DNA of 64,000 nt. Origin: Saccharina japonica (lineage: Eukaryota; Sar; Phaeophyceae; Laminariales; Laminariaceae). This document shows positions 45,537 through 57,278 of the stretch, piece by piece. A program made the translations under genes and the position numbers. The first letter of the stretch is position 1. Every line of letters starts with the position of its first letter. The notes beneath the pieces were generated by a model that made no database searches, was not told the origin of the DNA, and saw only the letters and a list, made by a program, of their open reading frames with translations. The stretch covers positions 643,458 through 707,457 of the forward strand of contig MEHQ01000481.1 in NCBI GenBank assembly GCA_008828725.1. Direction: 5' to 3'.

Positions 45537-46273
45537 CTAGAAAAGTGCACGACGCGCGGAGGGGAAGTCGCAGGGGGGTTTACGCGGTCGCTTTCTTTCC
45601 GGGGGGGGGGGGGGGGGGAGCGGGCGGTCACAGCGCGAAAAGGAACTAAGCGCATGCGTCGGCTAGATAGAGGTACACAGCAAGATAAATAAAAAGGGTT
45701 GTTGGGAGACGCCGCGCGAAAAACACCCACAGCTCACCAAAACAAATCTTCGACCTGCGTCGAATGCCTTCTACTCGCCCTATGCTCATCTCGCCCTGTG
45801 TTTCTTCGATGCTTGTCACAAATATTTCTTGAGCCGCACGTTGGGTCGCGCCTGCATAAAATACCACTCTTACCTAAAACCGTTGGCCCAGAAACAAACC
45901 CCACCCCATCAAAACATCGCAAGATCTACCGCGCGAGAGAGGCCTCGACACTAAGCTACTTGAACCACCCCCGCCTCGACCGGCGGCCCCACAAGACACA
46001 TTGTGGGGGCTGCCTCTTCGACACCTGGGCACCGCGTGTAAACTGGGAGCGCTCTGTTGAGTACGTCCGGGATTTGTATAACCATCGGCGTGCCACTGCG
46101 GTCTGCATCCCACACGAAGGGAAAACCGCGTGTATACGGTCAAACGCTGGATACACCGGCACGTAGAACAGCCACCGTCGATATAAACACATAAAGCGGA
46201 CACTTGTGCGTCTTTTCTCGCGTATCCTACTGCCCCCGCAACAAGCCTATGCTCGCCGAAGTTTTGACCCCAC

Positions 46274-46465
46274 CTCGCCGGCGCTTCAAACGCCCGCTGT
46301 CCTTGCGCCGTTTGATGCCCACCAGGAGCTCCTTGCAGCCCCGACGGAACTTGGGGTGCTTGAACTCCCACCAGTTGGAATCCTGCCACAGACGCTTTCC
46401 TCCGTCTCCAGCCGCACCTTGCGCCGAGGTCGATTGGGCGGACGACCCCTTTACTATCGAAAAGC
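46274..46465 (-). CDS. Heat-shock transcription factor, exon A (C-terminal half of the DNA-binding domain)
   Basis: The exon starts after CGACACAG with two bases that complete a glycine codon, then FSIVKG. It continues with an Ala/Ser/Gly-rich insert and NWWEFKHPKFRRGCKELLVG followed by IKRRKD. The W-E-F-x-H-P-x-F-x-R-G and L-L-x-x-I-x-R-R-K signature is diagnostic of HSF. The intron in front of G-F is at the classic HSF position after the recognition helix. The donor CGAG|GTGGGG leaves one base, fitting the two-base start of the next exon. Residues 7 to 22 form an unusual insert in the wing region. The 5' exon with the first helices (expected F-V-R-Q-L-N-x-Y) was not found at higher coordinates; the gene is partial as annotated. 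Confidence 0.85.
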
Positions 46466-46961
46466 CTGTGTCGGGGAGGGGGTTCATATTAAGTGGACAC
46501 AGTATAAACAAGTAGGGACCGGCACCAGTACGCGGGGTGTCTGCCGGTGATGATGCTAAAACAAATGCATGCACACGAGCTTGGCATCATTCGTTCGTCA
46601 AGCTTTGGACCTGCATGATGCCTCCTCAACACGAAAATGGCGAGGTTGACACAGGGGACGCATCCGCTCACTTGAGCTACACCAAATATCGCCTTCTCTC
46701 TTGGGATACGGTAACAGTCGGCGCTGCTGAAAACAACAGTTATCACGCCCGAGAAATGCTCGTGAACGACAAACGCGATATACAGCATCAGCTCGCATAA
46801 TGGTTCTGTCCGTTTTTCGGAGCAGCACTCACCGTGGTATGGCACGCAAGAGGCCCACCCATAACGATCGATTGGCCCATAAGGTGCTGTGCACTACCAG
46901 GTACCTGGTAAACACTCTACCAACTTGTGTCCGTTGTTTGTGTTGTTGGTTCAACCCGTCA
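46466..46961. other. Probable HSF intron, missing 5' exon not found
   Basis: An intron must lie immediately upstream of exon A. I could not recognise the first DNA-binding-domain exon here or further on. Short ORFs have no domains. Confidence 0.4.
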
Positions 46962-47800
46962 GGGCGTGTCTTAACTCCATTCGATAGCTTGGAATGGTTG
47001 GAAAGGAACGAGACTATTCGCGTTCGTTCGTTCCATTCCATGCTGTTTTTGCGGTTTGTGTCCGATCGACTTTTTAGGCACCCGATCCTGGAACAGGCCG
47101 CAACAGAAAGTAACCCATGAAAATTGCCTCGCGACTGTGCAGCTGGACTCTAGGACAGGGGTACCGTCACGTAGGCAGCGAGTGCTTCTGGTACAGAGGA
47201 TAGCTTCACACGTAAATAGAGCGCTTGACATGTCTCAGACCAAGCAGTGCTAGCCGTCCAAGTGGCACCCTCGGGACAAATCTAGAAGTTATGATATCGC
47301 CGTCGCGGCTCGACGAGGTATCCTGGTGCTTCTGTGAATATCGGTCCAGCGTTTTTGGTAGATATCTATCGCCACAGTCTCGTTCGCCACCCGAATTTTT
47401 CCCTCGTGAGCCTCCTGTACAGGCCAGGGCCGTATCGCGTGGCTCCTACCGCAGGCGAGACCTGTGGCGTCTGCACGTGCTCCACCGCGTGCTCCCATGT
47501 CATCTCATTTTGCCTCATGTCTTCATGGGCCTCCCAGCAAATGTCGCAACCTGTTGCAACACTTCCAGCACTAATCAACTGCCGTAAGTCTCGTTCCAAG
47601 TGGGCCGTTCGGTTCTGCTGAACAAGGATTACTGTTTTGACACATACGCTTCCTCTTTACAAATTTACGGACAGCTTGGAACGCTTGGAATCTGTTCGCG
47701 TGGTGTTTTTCTCAATATCCAATCAGCACCACTTTTTTCAGGCAAATAATTTTACGTTCGTTCCGTTTCAATGCCCGCGAAGTGAAGTTAAGACACGCCC
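46962..47800. mobile_element. 839-bp TIR element with a TCA target duplication
   Basis: The ends GGGCGTGTCTTAACT and AGTTAAGACACGCCC are perfect inverted repeats extended by a weaker match. TCA flanks both ends (46959-46961, 47801-47803), and a 3-bp duplication would fit the PIF/Harbinger group. Sub-terminal GGAACGAAC/GTTCGTTCC words are mirrored too. The interior ORFs of up to 120 codons have no transposase signature, so it is probably non-autonomous. Confidence 0.55.
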
Positions 47801-50800
47801 TCAGGTACGCACTTCGGACGTTGGCACGTCAAGTTTATTAGAACGTCACCAGGCGGCGAAGCTACTGTTTCATTGCAACAAAATAGTGAGCACGTAGTTT
47901 GAGATAAGGACAGTCCCCGGCTTCCAAAATCTTCACGCTCGTCCCTAAGCCTGACCTTGATATTAAAACCAACGTCAAACAAACTCTTATCCCGCACTGG
48001 GGTTCAAAACGGATGAAAGCGATAGTGGCAATTTGTAACCCCGGGGGTAGTGGGAAACCGTTTATTTTCCGTTCCCAAACATCCCTGTGTTGAAGAAACA
48101 AAATCCAGGGTCCCCCGGACCGTACACCAGCCGATCGGGCTCTACGCTCGACCGTACGACCGCCCTGGGTATATAGAGGCCTTTGACTTAGAACTGCAGG
48201 ACTGGCAAAAATATTCTATGTAATATATGGAAACAACGTAATGAGCGCCCAACTGTTGGAGGTGTCTCTATTAGGAGTAGGAACGGTGCTCCGTCTCGAA
48301 AGGGGTGCGTAGTCGAATGTTCAAACGACTAAGGCAAGCAGTTAATGAGTACCCCCCCCCCCCCCCCTTAACGCCCGCTATGAGAAGGTTTATTTGCAAG
48401 TCGTTAACAATGAACTGTCATGTCCACAATATGCGCTGTTGGCGCGTTCTCATTGGTCCAATAGCACAGTACGGAAGCCCGCGATCCACAATCAACCGTC
48501 GAAAAGGCAGACGCCTGTTGACGGCTGCTGTGTTTCGATTCTGCAACAACCACCTAACCATCTGGCTTTCACGAATTAGATAGCTTTCTTCTGCGTCGTG
48601 TAGAGTGGTTTGGTAGACTGTGGCAGCCTTCGCCTGCATCCGAATGACACGGAGGCTGGTGTGCCCGTGTGGTGGAACACACACAGTTAGGCAGGCTTTC
48701 GCAGACCTGTGTCGTCTACCAAGCTACGATGACCTTGGCCCACCAAGCACAGCTGGGACCGCGGGTTTCGCCTCGGGCACAAACCCTAACCCAACCATAC
48801 ACCCCTAGGCTGGGAGTCCTTGGCGGGACGAGTGGAATTCGAATGCTGGGTGGTCTCAAAGGTAGCTAAACATTCGGTCAGCGTCACAGAGGGACAACAC
48901 GTGGAAGGGGCACAGATCTCCACCCACACAACATATAGTGGCGCCGAATGATAAGAGATCAGCCCAACTCCGTCATGCTCGCGCAGAAAATCTTGCATAT
49001 GAGAATACGTCGCCTCGGTTTTATGGCCTAACTTGGAGTGTGAGTTCGGTTCATTTGCGGACCTAGTTTTTGTTTCGTTCCCCACGACACGGGCAACCCC
49101 CAAAGTACCAGGATCAACCTGAATCAGCATGGCAGTGATTCGTGCAGCTTTGCCTACCTCCGTTGCGGCCTGTAGCCTCCGGTTGCCAGCCAGAGCGTTC
49201 TTCATCCTCTGGTATGCACTGGCGATTTGTGCTAATTAGAGCGCGAAAGGCAAGGTTGTGATCAATTATGTTGGCCTACAACCTCCCCGCAAAACAAAAT
49301 GACAGGATTAATCAAGAAAAAATCGTGCACCCTGGGCACCAAATCGGCACTGCTCCTAATGTAATATGACTGGAATAACGTAAAATCCGTGTATCTTGCT
49401 CATTTTTTGTTGTGGTTAAGTTCAAACCCGTGCGTTGAAGAGCTCCCAACCGATGTCGAGGCGCATCTTACGAATATCACTAAGAAGCACCGTGGATGCA
49501 AAGGCACGGTCAAAAAGCACACATACAAAATACGTCACATTTCGTTGTGGCTAATTCACACCCCGTGAAATCTCATGGTGGGTGTCTCCCGTTCCAACTC
49601 TCCCGTGCATTCCCGTGATGGCTACTACAGGAGTAGTAGTTCCCACGGGATAATTTCCGGTGGTGGCTGGTTCCCGTACAAAACAATCCCGTGAATTCCC
49701 GTGGTGTCTGGTTCCCGCAGGAAGCTCTCCCGTGGCAGCCGGTTCCCACTATCAAACAACCGGGAACCGTGAATCCCCGTGGTTCGTATTTCCCGCAGGA
49801 AACGTTCCCAAGATTTACAGTCGTTCCCGAGGGCTTCCCTGAAAAAAACATTTGTGATTTTTTCGTGTGCCCCTCAAACAAAGCTTCTGATTTTTCGCAC
49901 ACGTGTTCTGTGAGCGCCTGTCGACCCGTTAACGAACGGTGTGCGTGTTTGTACTTTATTTTTTCGCCGGACATCCGCCGTTTTTCTTTAAATATTTGGG
50001 CCTTTAAGGAAACCCCAAAGTCCCGGCGAAACTAACAAGGCACACGCCCTTCGTTAACGCGTTGTAAAGGAATCATAGAACACGTGCGCGCAAGTTCAGG
50101 GTCTCATCTCTCAAAAACGGCGTGGACTTTCGGACGTGTGTGCTGAAAAACGTATATTCATCTGATTGCCTTGTAATCACCTACCAGGTATATACTACTG
50201 CCTGTACTTTCAGTAAACTATAGCATGAACTTTGGGCGTAAAATGTGAAATATGGCTTGACGCTTGATACTGTTCCTACGCAGTCAATTCTTCCATATCG
50301 TGTCCCTCGAAGGTGAAAACAAATACTTATTTATTAATAGTATGAATTGTTTAGTTTTTCGGCGTTGTAGCGTACCCTATGTGTCAAACGGGGGCAGGGA
50401 GGCTGTTCAGAGTGTTCGCGTACTCGGTCCAGGGATATTTATGAAACGGTATTTGGGAGTTCGACAGCGTAAATATGCATGTTTCTCTTTGGAGCATTCA
50501 ACGGTTTGTGTGATGTTTGTCATCCACTTCCCATTTTCATCTGTGTGCGACGGTAATACATATGCATATGCATACATCACGATAATCTTCTCGTACATTA
50601 GTATGTGTGCTTTTCTTCGAACCGATCCCGAGTCAGAGCATCTCACCAGTGGGCACTTAAACACAATACTCTACAGAACCTGTTTCCAAGAACAGAAGCC
50701 ATGAGTGATGGTCCATATTTAGCATGCACATATTTCTGGAGCCCCAAAAATAGAAAAATGATCGCCAGAAATCACGGCTCAAACATTTCCCAAAATAGTT

Positions 50801-52083
50801 GGGTCTATAATATGTAGGGTTGAAACGGCTGATTTAGGGTGTTCGATAGACAACACCTCCACTTTAATTGGTCAACACTTCTACCCCCATCCCGCCCGGA
50901 CCGGATCCCATTTGGCACCCTGCTCCAACTTAGTAGGTGCAGAAGTATAGGATTGGGGTTAGGGTTAGCGTTAGCGGAATAGCGTAGTGTGGACTGCAAC
51001 TAAGAGCTGCAGTCCATGGACTGTAAAGAGTAATAGTTGCTCTAATATTTCATGGGGTTCCAGCAGTAGAGCTGTAACCCGCCGGGTACCCGTTGAAAAC
51101 GGGTACGACTTTTTCAGATATATTCGAACCCGTCCCCGTGGCCAGGTAGTTTGTAGGCCAGACGCCAGATCAGCTCGTGCTCGTTCGTATGGACCTCTAC
51201 CAGATACCGGTACAAACAATACTTAAACGTATACGAGTATATACACATATACACAAATGTGTTTACATTGGCGTCGAAGAAGATGAGGCTGCAGGCTACA
51301 AGCTGACGTTATGCGTTATGTGCAGTACCTGGTACCTGGTATCATATGACATACCTACGAATGTATCATACCTGGTACATGTTATAGGAAGAAACAAGTG
51401 TAGGGTTGTTAGACAACCTGGTGTTTGTGCATACATGGGAGAAAGATGCAGTAATATAAGGAAGTAGATGCAGGAAGATATGGACGTAAATATGCAGTAG
51501 GATATGGACATACGTATATAACAGGAAAAAGAAAGCACTTTAGAACTTTTAGGGATGAGGCAAAAAGGGTGGATGGGTCCAGAGATTGGTATTCGTGGGC
51601 ATTTTTGTTTTGATCGGGACGGGAGCACGCAGGTGCAAAACGCTGTTTTTTCGTGGAGAGAGACGAAGACGACGAGAAGGAGAGGGCAGCCAGCAGTAGA
51701 GTCAAGCAACGACGAAGAGTCGACAGCAATGGGTGAGCGTCAGGTTCAAATTCCCTCCCACCCTCCCGTAATTTTCACGAACGGATGGGCTCAAGGGAGG
51801 GGGGAGGGGGGAGTGTAGACTGATTGTGGGGGAGTGTAGCCTGTGAGGTGTGTCAGTCGCGTTTGTTTTTTGGGAGGAGGCATGTGTGGAGCGGGGCGCA
51901 GGGGCCGGCGGCGGGGGTATGTACACCCCCCCCACCCCCCCCACCCCCCGCGTGTTTTACCGCTCCACGCGAAGAGGCATTCATACAAGCAAATATTTCG
52001 TGAGGCGGGGACCAAAGCAGACGTTCTGCTCGTCATAAAACAAAATAATAATAATAATCTCATCGGCCTCTCCGGTCCATTGG
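47801..52083. other. No confident gene
   Basis: A poly-C run lies near 48350-48367. The stretch 49560-49850 is a degenerate array of TTCCCGTGG words giving spurious frames. A telomere-like GGGGTTAGGGTTAGCGTTAG occurs at about 50955. One weak exon candidate at 49119-49208 is listed separately. The HSF first exon may be here but was not recognised. Confidence 0.35.
49119..49208 (-). CDS. Weak exon candidate
   Basis: On the minus strand an acceptor-like GTGCATACCAG precedes 30 codons (RMKNALAGNRRLQAATEVGK...) that end at CAG|GTTGAT. The composition is helical and basic, but there is no family match and no partner exon. The surrounding 139-codon ORF is equally possible. Low confidence. Confidence 0.2.
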
Positions 52084-52104
52084 GAGAAACAAGTCCGAAG
52101 GGAG

Positions 52105-53480
52105 CTGCCCAATTCGGACTCCGTTCGCCGCATATGGAGTAGCGTCAGGGACCTTCGCGACATCCATGGGGTATCGGAGAAGGCAATGGCGAACGTGGTC
52201 CCGGAAAGCTAGCGGAACAGGGCGTTCCGCACGAATGAGGAAGGAATATCAGAGCAGTCTGATGTGGAGATACTACCGGCACATGACGCCCAAACGATCA
52301 GCTCCCACAAGGCGCAGCACAAGCTGGGGCAGCAGGTGAACCGGGTACGATACCAACCGTACGTTGCTTCCCTGGACCACCTCCCCGAGGCAGCAGGCCC
52401 GTTGGATCCGAACGACGTGTTCGGTGGCATCGAAACCAGAGATTTTGCCAAGGCTCGGCAACGGAGCCTATCGGGACCAGGCGCTGTCGCCTGTTTGAGG
52501 GCAAGGCCTGTGGACCCGGCACGAATCATACCGGCTTCGGAGTTCGTGTCTATGGGACGGCGCTTCCTGGGAATGGAGGAGCCCCTAGCGGCGAGGTGCC
52601 CCTGCTGCGAAGCGACGGATGTCAGCACGCGCCACGCGCGCACATGCCACCGAGCAGGCGCGCAGGTAAACCAGCATCAGCCGCTGGCCCAAGCGCTGTC
52701 CCGCACCTTCAAGCGGTTGTCCATCCGCCATCAAGAGGAAAGCGGAGCGCCCTTCAACGCCGACAGGAACCTCCGCATGGATATAGTGATCGAGAGGGGA
52801 GGCCTCCGAGATGCTACGTCGTCAGAGTACCGCAACAAGGCGATACTCCTCGATATCAAGGATGCAAACCCCCAAGCGAGGGTCGACATGCAGGCTGGCA
52901 GCGCTGGACGAGACGGATCAGCTGCCTCTACTTCTGAGGCGCGAAAGCGTAACCACTACGCTCGTGCAGGACAGGTGTCCTTCGACGAGCGCAGCCATAA
53001 ACTTGTCACCATTGCGGTGGAAAGCTTTGGACGCCTCGGGAAGGAAGGTAGCGAGTTCATCGACCAGCTGGCGGCAAGCATCGTCGGAGGAACGGACGGG
53101 GGGTCCTTATCAAGAAAAGGGGTGTGTAAGGAGCACATTTTCCAGGTCATATCGGTGACCACCCAGGTCGCGATCTCACGCTGGGTGCACCGATACAAGC
53201 TCGCCCTGCGAGACCGGCAGGCCGCCAGGGGGAGAAGGGAGGAGGAGGAAGGATTACTTCCCATGGCGTGGGGGTGGAATGTAGATGCGGAGTAGGAAGC
53301 ACGGCGAATATATATAGCAGGTACAATATTTGGGTAAAGGGTATTCTACTGAGTACACGCAGGGGAGGATACTTGGTTGGATGAGATTGGTGGTATTCGA
53401 CGAATTGTGTCAGCTTTTTCATTCTGAATGAATGATGCCCTGCACGTTGTCAGAAGGCAAATATTATAATAATTTCATCG
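52105..53480 (+). mobile_element. 5'-truncated non-LTR retroelement, copy 2
   Basis: Coding sequence (52105-53295) is followed by a 3' UTR that is nearly identical to 20441-20615 and ends with TGCACGTTGTCAGAAGGCAA and an AATATTATAATAATT tail at about 53475. The 5' flank (a TAATAATAATAATCTC run at about 52046) contains no RT, so the copy is truncated. Confidence 0.65.
52132..53295 (+). pseudogene. Retroelement CCHC/endonuclease-like ORF with a nonsense codon
   Basis: The frame from 52132 reads IWSSVRDLRDIHGVSEKAMA and matches EIRDTWGVTKEEM of the 36456 copy. It is stopped by a TAG at 52210 where the other copy has Trp (VPES-stop versus VPESW). It resumes in the same frame, and an ORF of 343 codons from 52264 contains CPCCEATDVSTRHARTC (CCHC), RMDIVIERGG, AILLDIKDANP, EARKRNHYARAG and ESFGRLGKEG. 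Family function as for the other copy: knuckle plus R2-like endonuclease domain. A lysine two residues after the second Asp (LLDIK) fits the PD-(D/E)xK pattern better than the DVT of copy 1. Confidence 0.65.
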
Positions 53481-56400
53481 GTTATCTTTTTGCAGAAATG
53501 TTATGGTACTGTTGGAACCATGTGAAAACGTGGTTAAATACCTGGTATCAGGTATTTGGATCGTATTGGTGTTACTTGGAAGGCGTATCTCAGATGGGAA
53601 CCAGGGGGGTTCCCAGATGTCCTTCCCCTTTTCTCTCAGTCTTTCATCACGCAAAGGGAATAAACCTGCTCTTCTTCTATCTCTAAGCAAACAACACACG
53701 TGAGTACCAACGAGTACCCGTTCCATAGGCTGACCTGGCTAGGGATACCCTGTCCCCTTACATCTAGGTTCCTCACAATTGGCGTTGCTTTCGGCAGGAC
53801 TAGCCTAAAAAACGGAGGAAACTTTTTGCTCGTACTCGTTTTTTTTAGCCGTTCGTGTTTTCAAAGCTTGTAGAGCAGCGTTGCTCCGCTGATCAAGCAT
53901 CCGTGATGTCGACTCAAGAACGAGGAGGATTTGCTCCCCTTCGCGGCAGCCCAGACCAGGACCCTGAACCCCAGGGCCCCTTGCTGGGCCACCGTTCACG
54001 AAGCGCCGATGAAGATCATGCGCCAAGTACAACAGATCAACCGGAGGACTCGAGGGCCCGATTGGAGGACGGAGCTGCTGCGATTTCGCCTCGAAGACCA
54101 GCCTCTCAGCCGCGAGCTCCTTGCCCATGCAAGTCGAGCCCTTCACGCCTACGGATCCGTCTACAAGACAGGCCTCTGAGCTGCGATATCCTTGCTCTTT
54201 AGGAGAGCAAGTCGAGCCCCTCACGCCCCCGGCTATGGCTCCTTCTTGTTCAGCTGAGGTTGTTCTACCTCTCAAGACCTCGGATGCCTGGAAGCCTCTC
54301 GATGACGCTCGGCTCCCCAAGACGAAGAACGAGCCTCCATTCCGCCAAACGGCCGATTTAGATCCTCTGCCTCTAGACGCGCTGCGCCAGGCCTCCTCCG
54401 CCTCTGACTCTACGATACCTGCCAAGCAGAATTCGAGCAGACTGCGCCTCCAACTTCCAGTTCTACCTGGCTCTGAGCAAGACACGGGGCTGGCTGATGC
54501 CCAGCCGAGTACCGCTGGTACTCGTACGAGGCCAGAGAGCGATACTGCTGTACGCAGAAAAATTGTTCCTGGTAGTTTTCCTCCTCGCTCAACTGCTGAA
54601 GTTCGGCCTCTCAAGACCTGGAAGACCGAGCCTCCTTTCCGCCCAACGGCCAACTTGGACCCTTGTAGGGCCCCGCCTCTCGACGCGCTGCACCAGGCCG
54701 CCCCAGCTGCCCGGCCCGCCTCCGCCTCTGACTCTTCGAGCAGACTGCGCCACCCATCTGCAGTTCTACCTGGTTCTGGGCAAGACACGGGGCTGGCTGC
54801 TGCCCAGCCGAGTACCGCTGGTACTCGTACGAGGCCAGAGCGCAAAAATGCTGTTCGTGATTTTTTTCCCGCGCCTCGCTTACAAGATTACACACTGGAA
54901 TTCAGTACGAGCATACTCCCTGTTTTCTTCACTGCTGTTAATGTGGACGATGCTTCTCTTAGGGATTTCAGTACAGCCGCCGATACTGCTGTTAGAGTCG
55001 ACGCTTTCAGTACAGGCTCTGCTGCCGGAGCAGATGTGCTTACTCCTGCTGTACCAGCTTCAGCTGTTGTGAACAGTGATGTACAAGCTCCTGCTGTGGT
55101 GACTACTGCTGATACTTCCTTCCATGCCGTTTATGACTCAGAAGCCACCTTGCCGCCCCGTACTGCCAGTACCGCGCCTAATAGTTTTATTCGCCCTCCA
55201 TTGCGTACTCCGGCCGCCCGAACTGCTCCCATGAAGCACGCCCGCCGGCAGGTCTTTCCCGGCGCGGTGCAGCAGCTACATCAGCATGCACTCCGGTCGA
55301 CCTCGCCCGGTGTGCTTTGGGAATAATAAAATACCGGCCTTCAATGGCGTTTTTATTTATTTATTTCGCCTTTTCTGTTTCTTCGACGGGTACGCGGTCA
55401 ACAGCCCCGTCGGGCCTCGGCCCGCCTCTAAGGGGCGTGGCCAGGCCCGTATGCCTTCCCTGTCGCCTGGATGGCAGACGGGATCGTGTATTTATCATGT
55501 CATGAATACCATCCATTTCATTGACCCTTGGCTTGATTTGTCATCCATATGCTGGCCCCTAACCGCCCACCACCATGCTGATGTTTTCGCTGTCTGGGCC
55601 CCCTTGGAGACCGACGACACTCCTCTATGGAGCAGCCTACTTTCACCGACCGCCCGTGCTACCGCGCTCCGAGAAAACCGGACCCCGGCCTAAACTGCCG
55701 CGAAGACTTGCACCCTTTAAAACAGTGTAGACACCCGTCCATTTTCGCGAGCGACCGTACCCAGTGACGACGGTGCGGCGTACCGACGTTGTTAGGCACG
55801 CATGATCCGATGCCGCCGCGATGACAACCCCTCGCGCTCGAACAACCAGAATAACCAGAGACAAGTATCGCCGCCGCTCGGGCCGCTCGCGTTGGCAGCA
55901 CCAAGGCCAAGGTCAGCAGAACAGACATATCGACGACTACAAGAAACACGAAACAAGGTAACCCGTTGTCTGGGTCTACAAGGTAACCCGTTGTCTGGGT
56001 CTGGCCACGATGATGAAGTCCCGCTCTCGCCCGCCTCCTCGCCGCTGTCTCCGCCTTCGGTGTTCGCGGCGACGCCAGCGCTGCCAAAATAAATATATAC
56101 TTCGTATGTAACTTTTGTTTTTCAACACACAAGCAATAAGTTCACAAGATGCTCGTGTTCCAGGCTCGTCCAGCGCTCAGCGCCGACCTGTCTCGAATGC
56201 TGCCTCGCCTGCTGGCCTTACGCCCAGCACGTCGTCCCGTATATCCGGTCGACGCAGCGACACAGCCACACTTGTAGGCCAGCACGTCGTCCCGTATACC
56301 CGGTCGACGCAGCGCACAGCCACACTTGTAGGCCAGCACATCGTGCCGTATATCCGGTCGACGCAGCGACACAGCCACACTTGCTTCTGCGGCAAGCCCA

Positions 56401-57278
56401 TGGGCTCCCCCTCCGCCTGTTACAAGGTTTCATGGCACTATGCCCGCGACGGGAGCCTGCGCCTCGAGCGCCGCCCCCCTCAGCCCGGGTGCATGATACC
56501 GCTAATGAAGCGCCGCTCCGTCGGTGACGGGAGCCTACGCCTTGCGCGCCGCTCCCCTCAGTCAGGGCACGGGCGACTGCGCATTTAGCGCCGCTCTGCC
56601 AGCGACGAGCCTGCGCCTCGAGCGCCGCTCCCCTCAGCCAGGACACGGGAGCCCGCGCATTAGCGCCGCTTCGCCAGCGATGGGAGCCCGCGCTTCGAGC
56701 GCCGCTCCCCTCAGCTACGGCATTTTTTAGGCAACGGGAGCCTGCGCTTCGAGCGCCGCTCCACTCAGCCCTTGTCACGAGAGCCTGAGTTTAAGACTCC
56801 GCTCTCCCCAGCCACGCGCCGCGCAGCACCAAGACTGTTGCGCCTGCACGTCGCTCTTTTCAGCGAGGGTGTCCCCCTCCTTCATCTCCCGGCCATGTGG
56901 TGGCGGTCGGTTTGAGGTGCGGGAAGGCCGGCACCGAAACCCCGAGATCTCGGTTGAAGCTCGACTCGGCGTTTCCTCGTAATAACGGGGGCCGCGCCAC
57001 CCTTTGTTCCTTTCGAGGAGGAATCGACAAGATTAGCTACCTTGTCCCCCTTCCCCGGCAGGCCTACAGGGAGGAAGCCCTCTCCGGTGGACACTTTGTT
57101 GCCAACCACCCGAGCCCCGTTTTTGTCAAAGTCGTTTTCTGGGTCTGCAGGCCCCCATTCGACTTCGCGCACGCTACTCCGCGTGCGCAATGCTCCTTCG
57201 GTTGCAGTGGAGCAGGAGAAACCTGACACTGCCCGACGAGCCCGTGGTGACTCCACGGCCTCCGGTCAGGCCAACCGG
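53481..57278. other. Repeat-rich stretch upstream of the NADAR ORF; gag and 5' LTR not identified
   Basis: Open frames cover both strands (54121-55326 + and 53805-54845 -). They are held open by a tandem duplication of about 300 bp (about 54230-54845; shared GAGCCTCC[AT]TTCCGCC and GCTGGTACTCGTACGAGGCC). Further arrays: a 25-bp AAGGTAACCCGTTGTCTGGG pair near 55957, three units of about 53 bp with CCGGTCGACGCAGCG (56233-56385), and a unit of 45 to 50 bp with GGGAGCCTGCGCCTCGAGCG (56447-56850). No Gag-like CCHC knuckle, primer-binding site or LTR can be recognised. Confidence 0.45.

Noticed and set aside
48786..49205. 139-codon minus-strand ORF as a complete gene
   Set aside because: No domain or start context; only its first 30 codons look exon-like, and that is listed at low confidence.
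50954..50975. Interstitial telomere (GGGGTTAGGGTTAGCGTTAG)
   Set aside because: Only about two clean units; too short to claim.
56218..56778. Arg/Ser/Ala-rich ORFs on both strands
   Set aside because: They derive from the 45 to 53-bp tandem arrays at 56233-56850.
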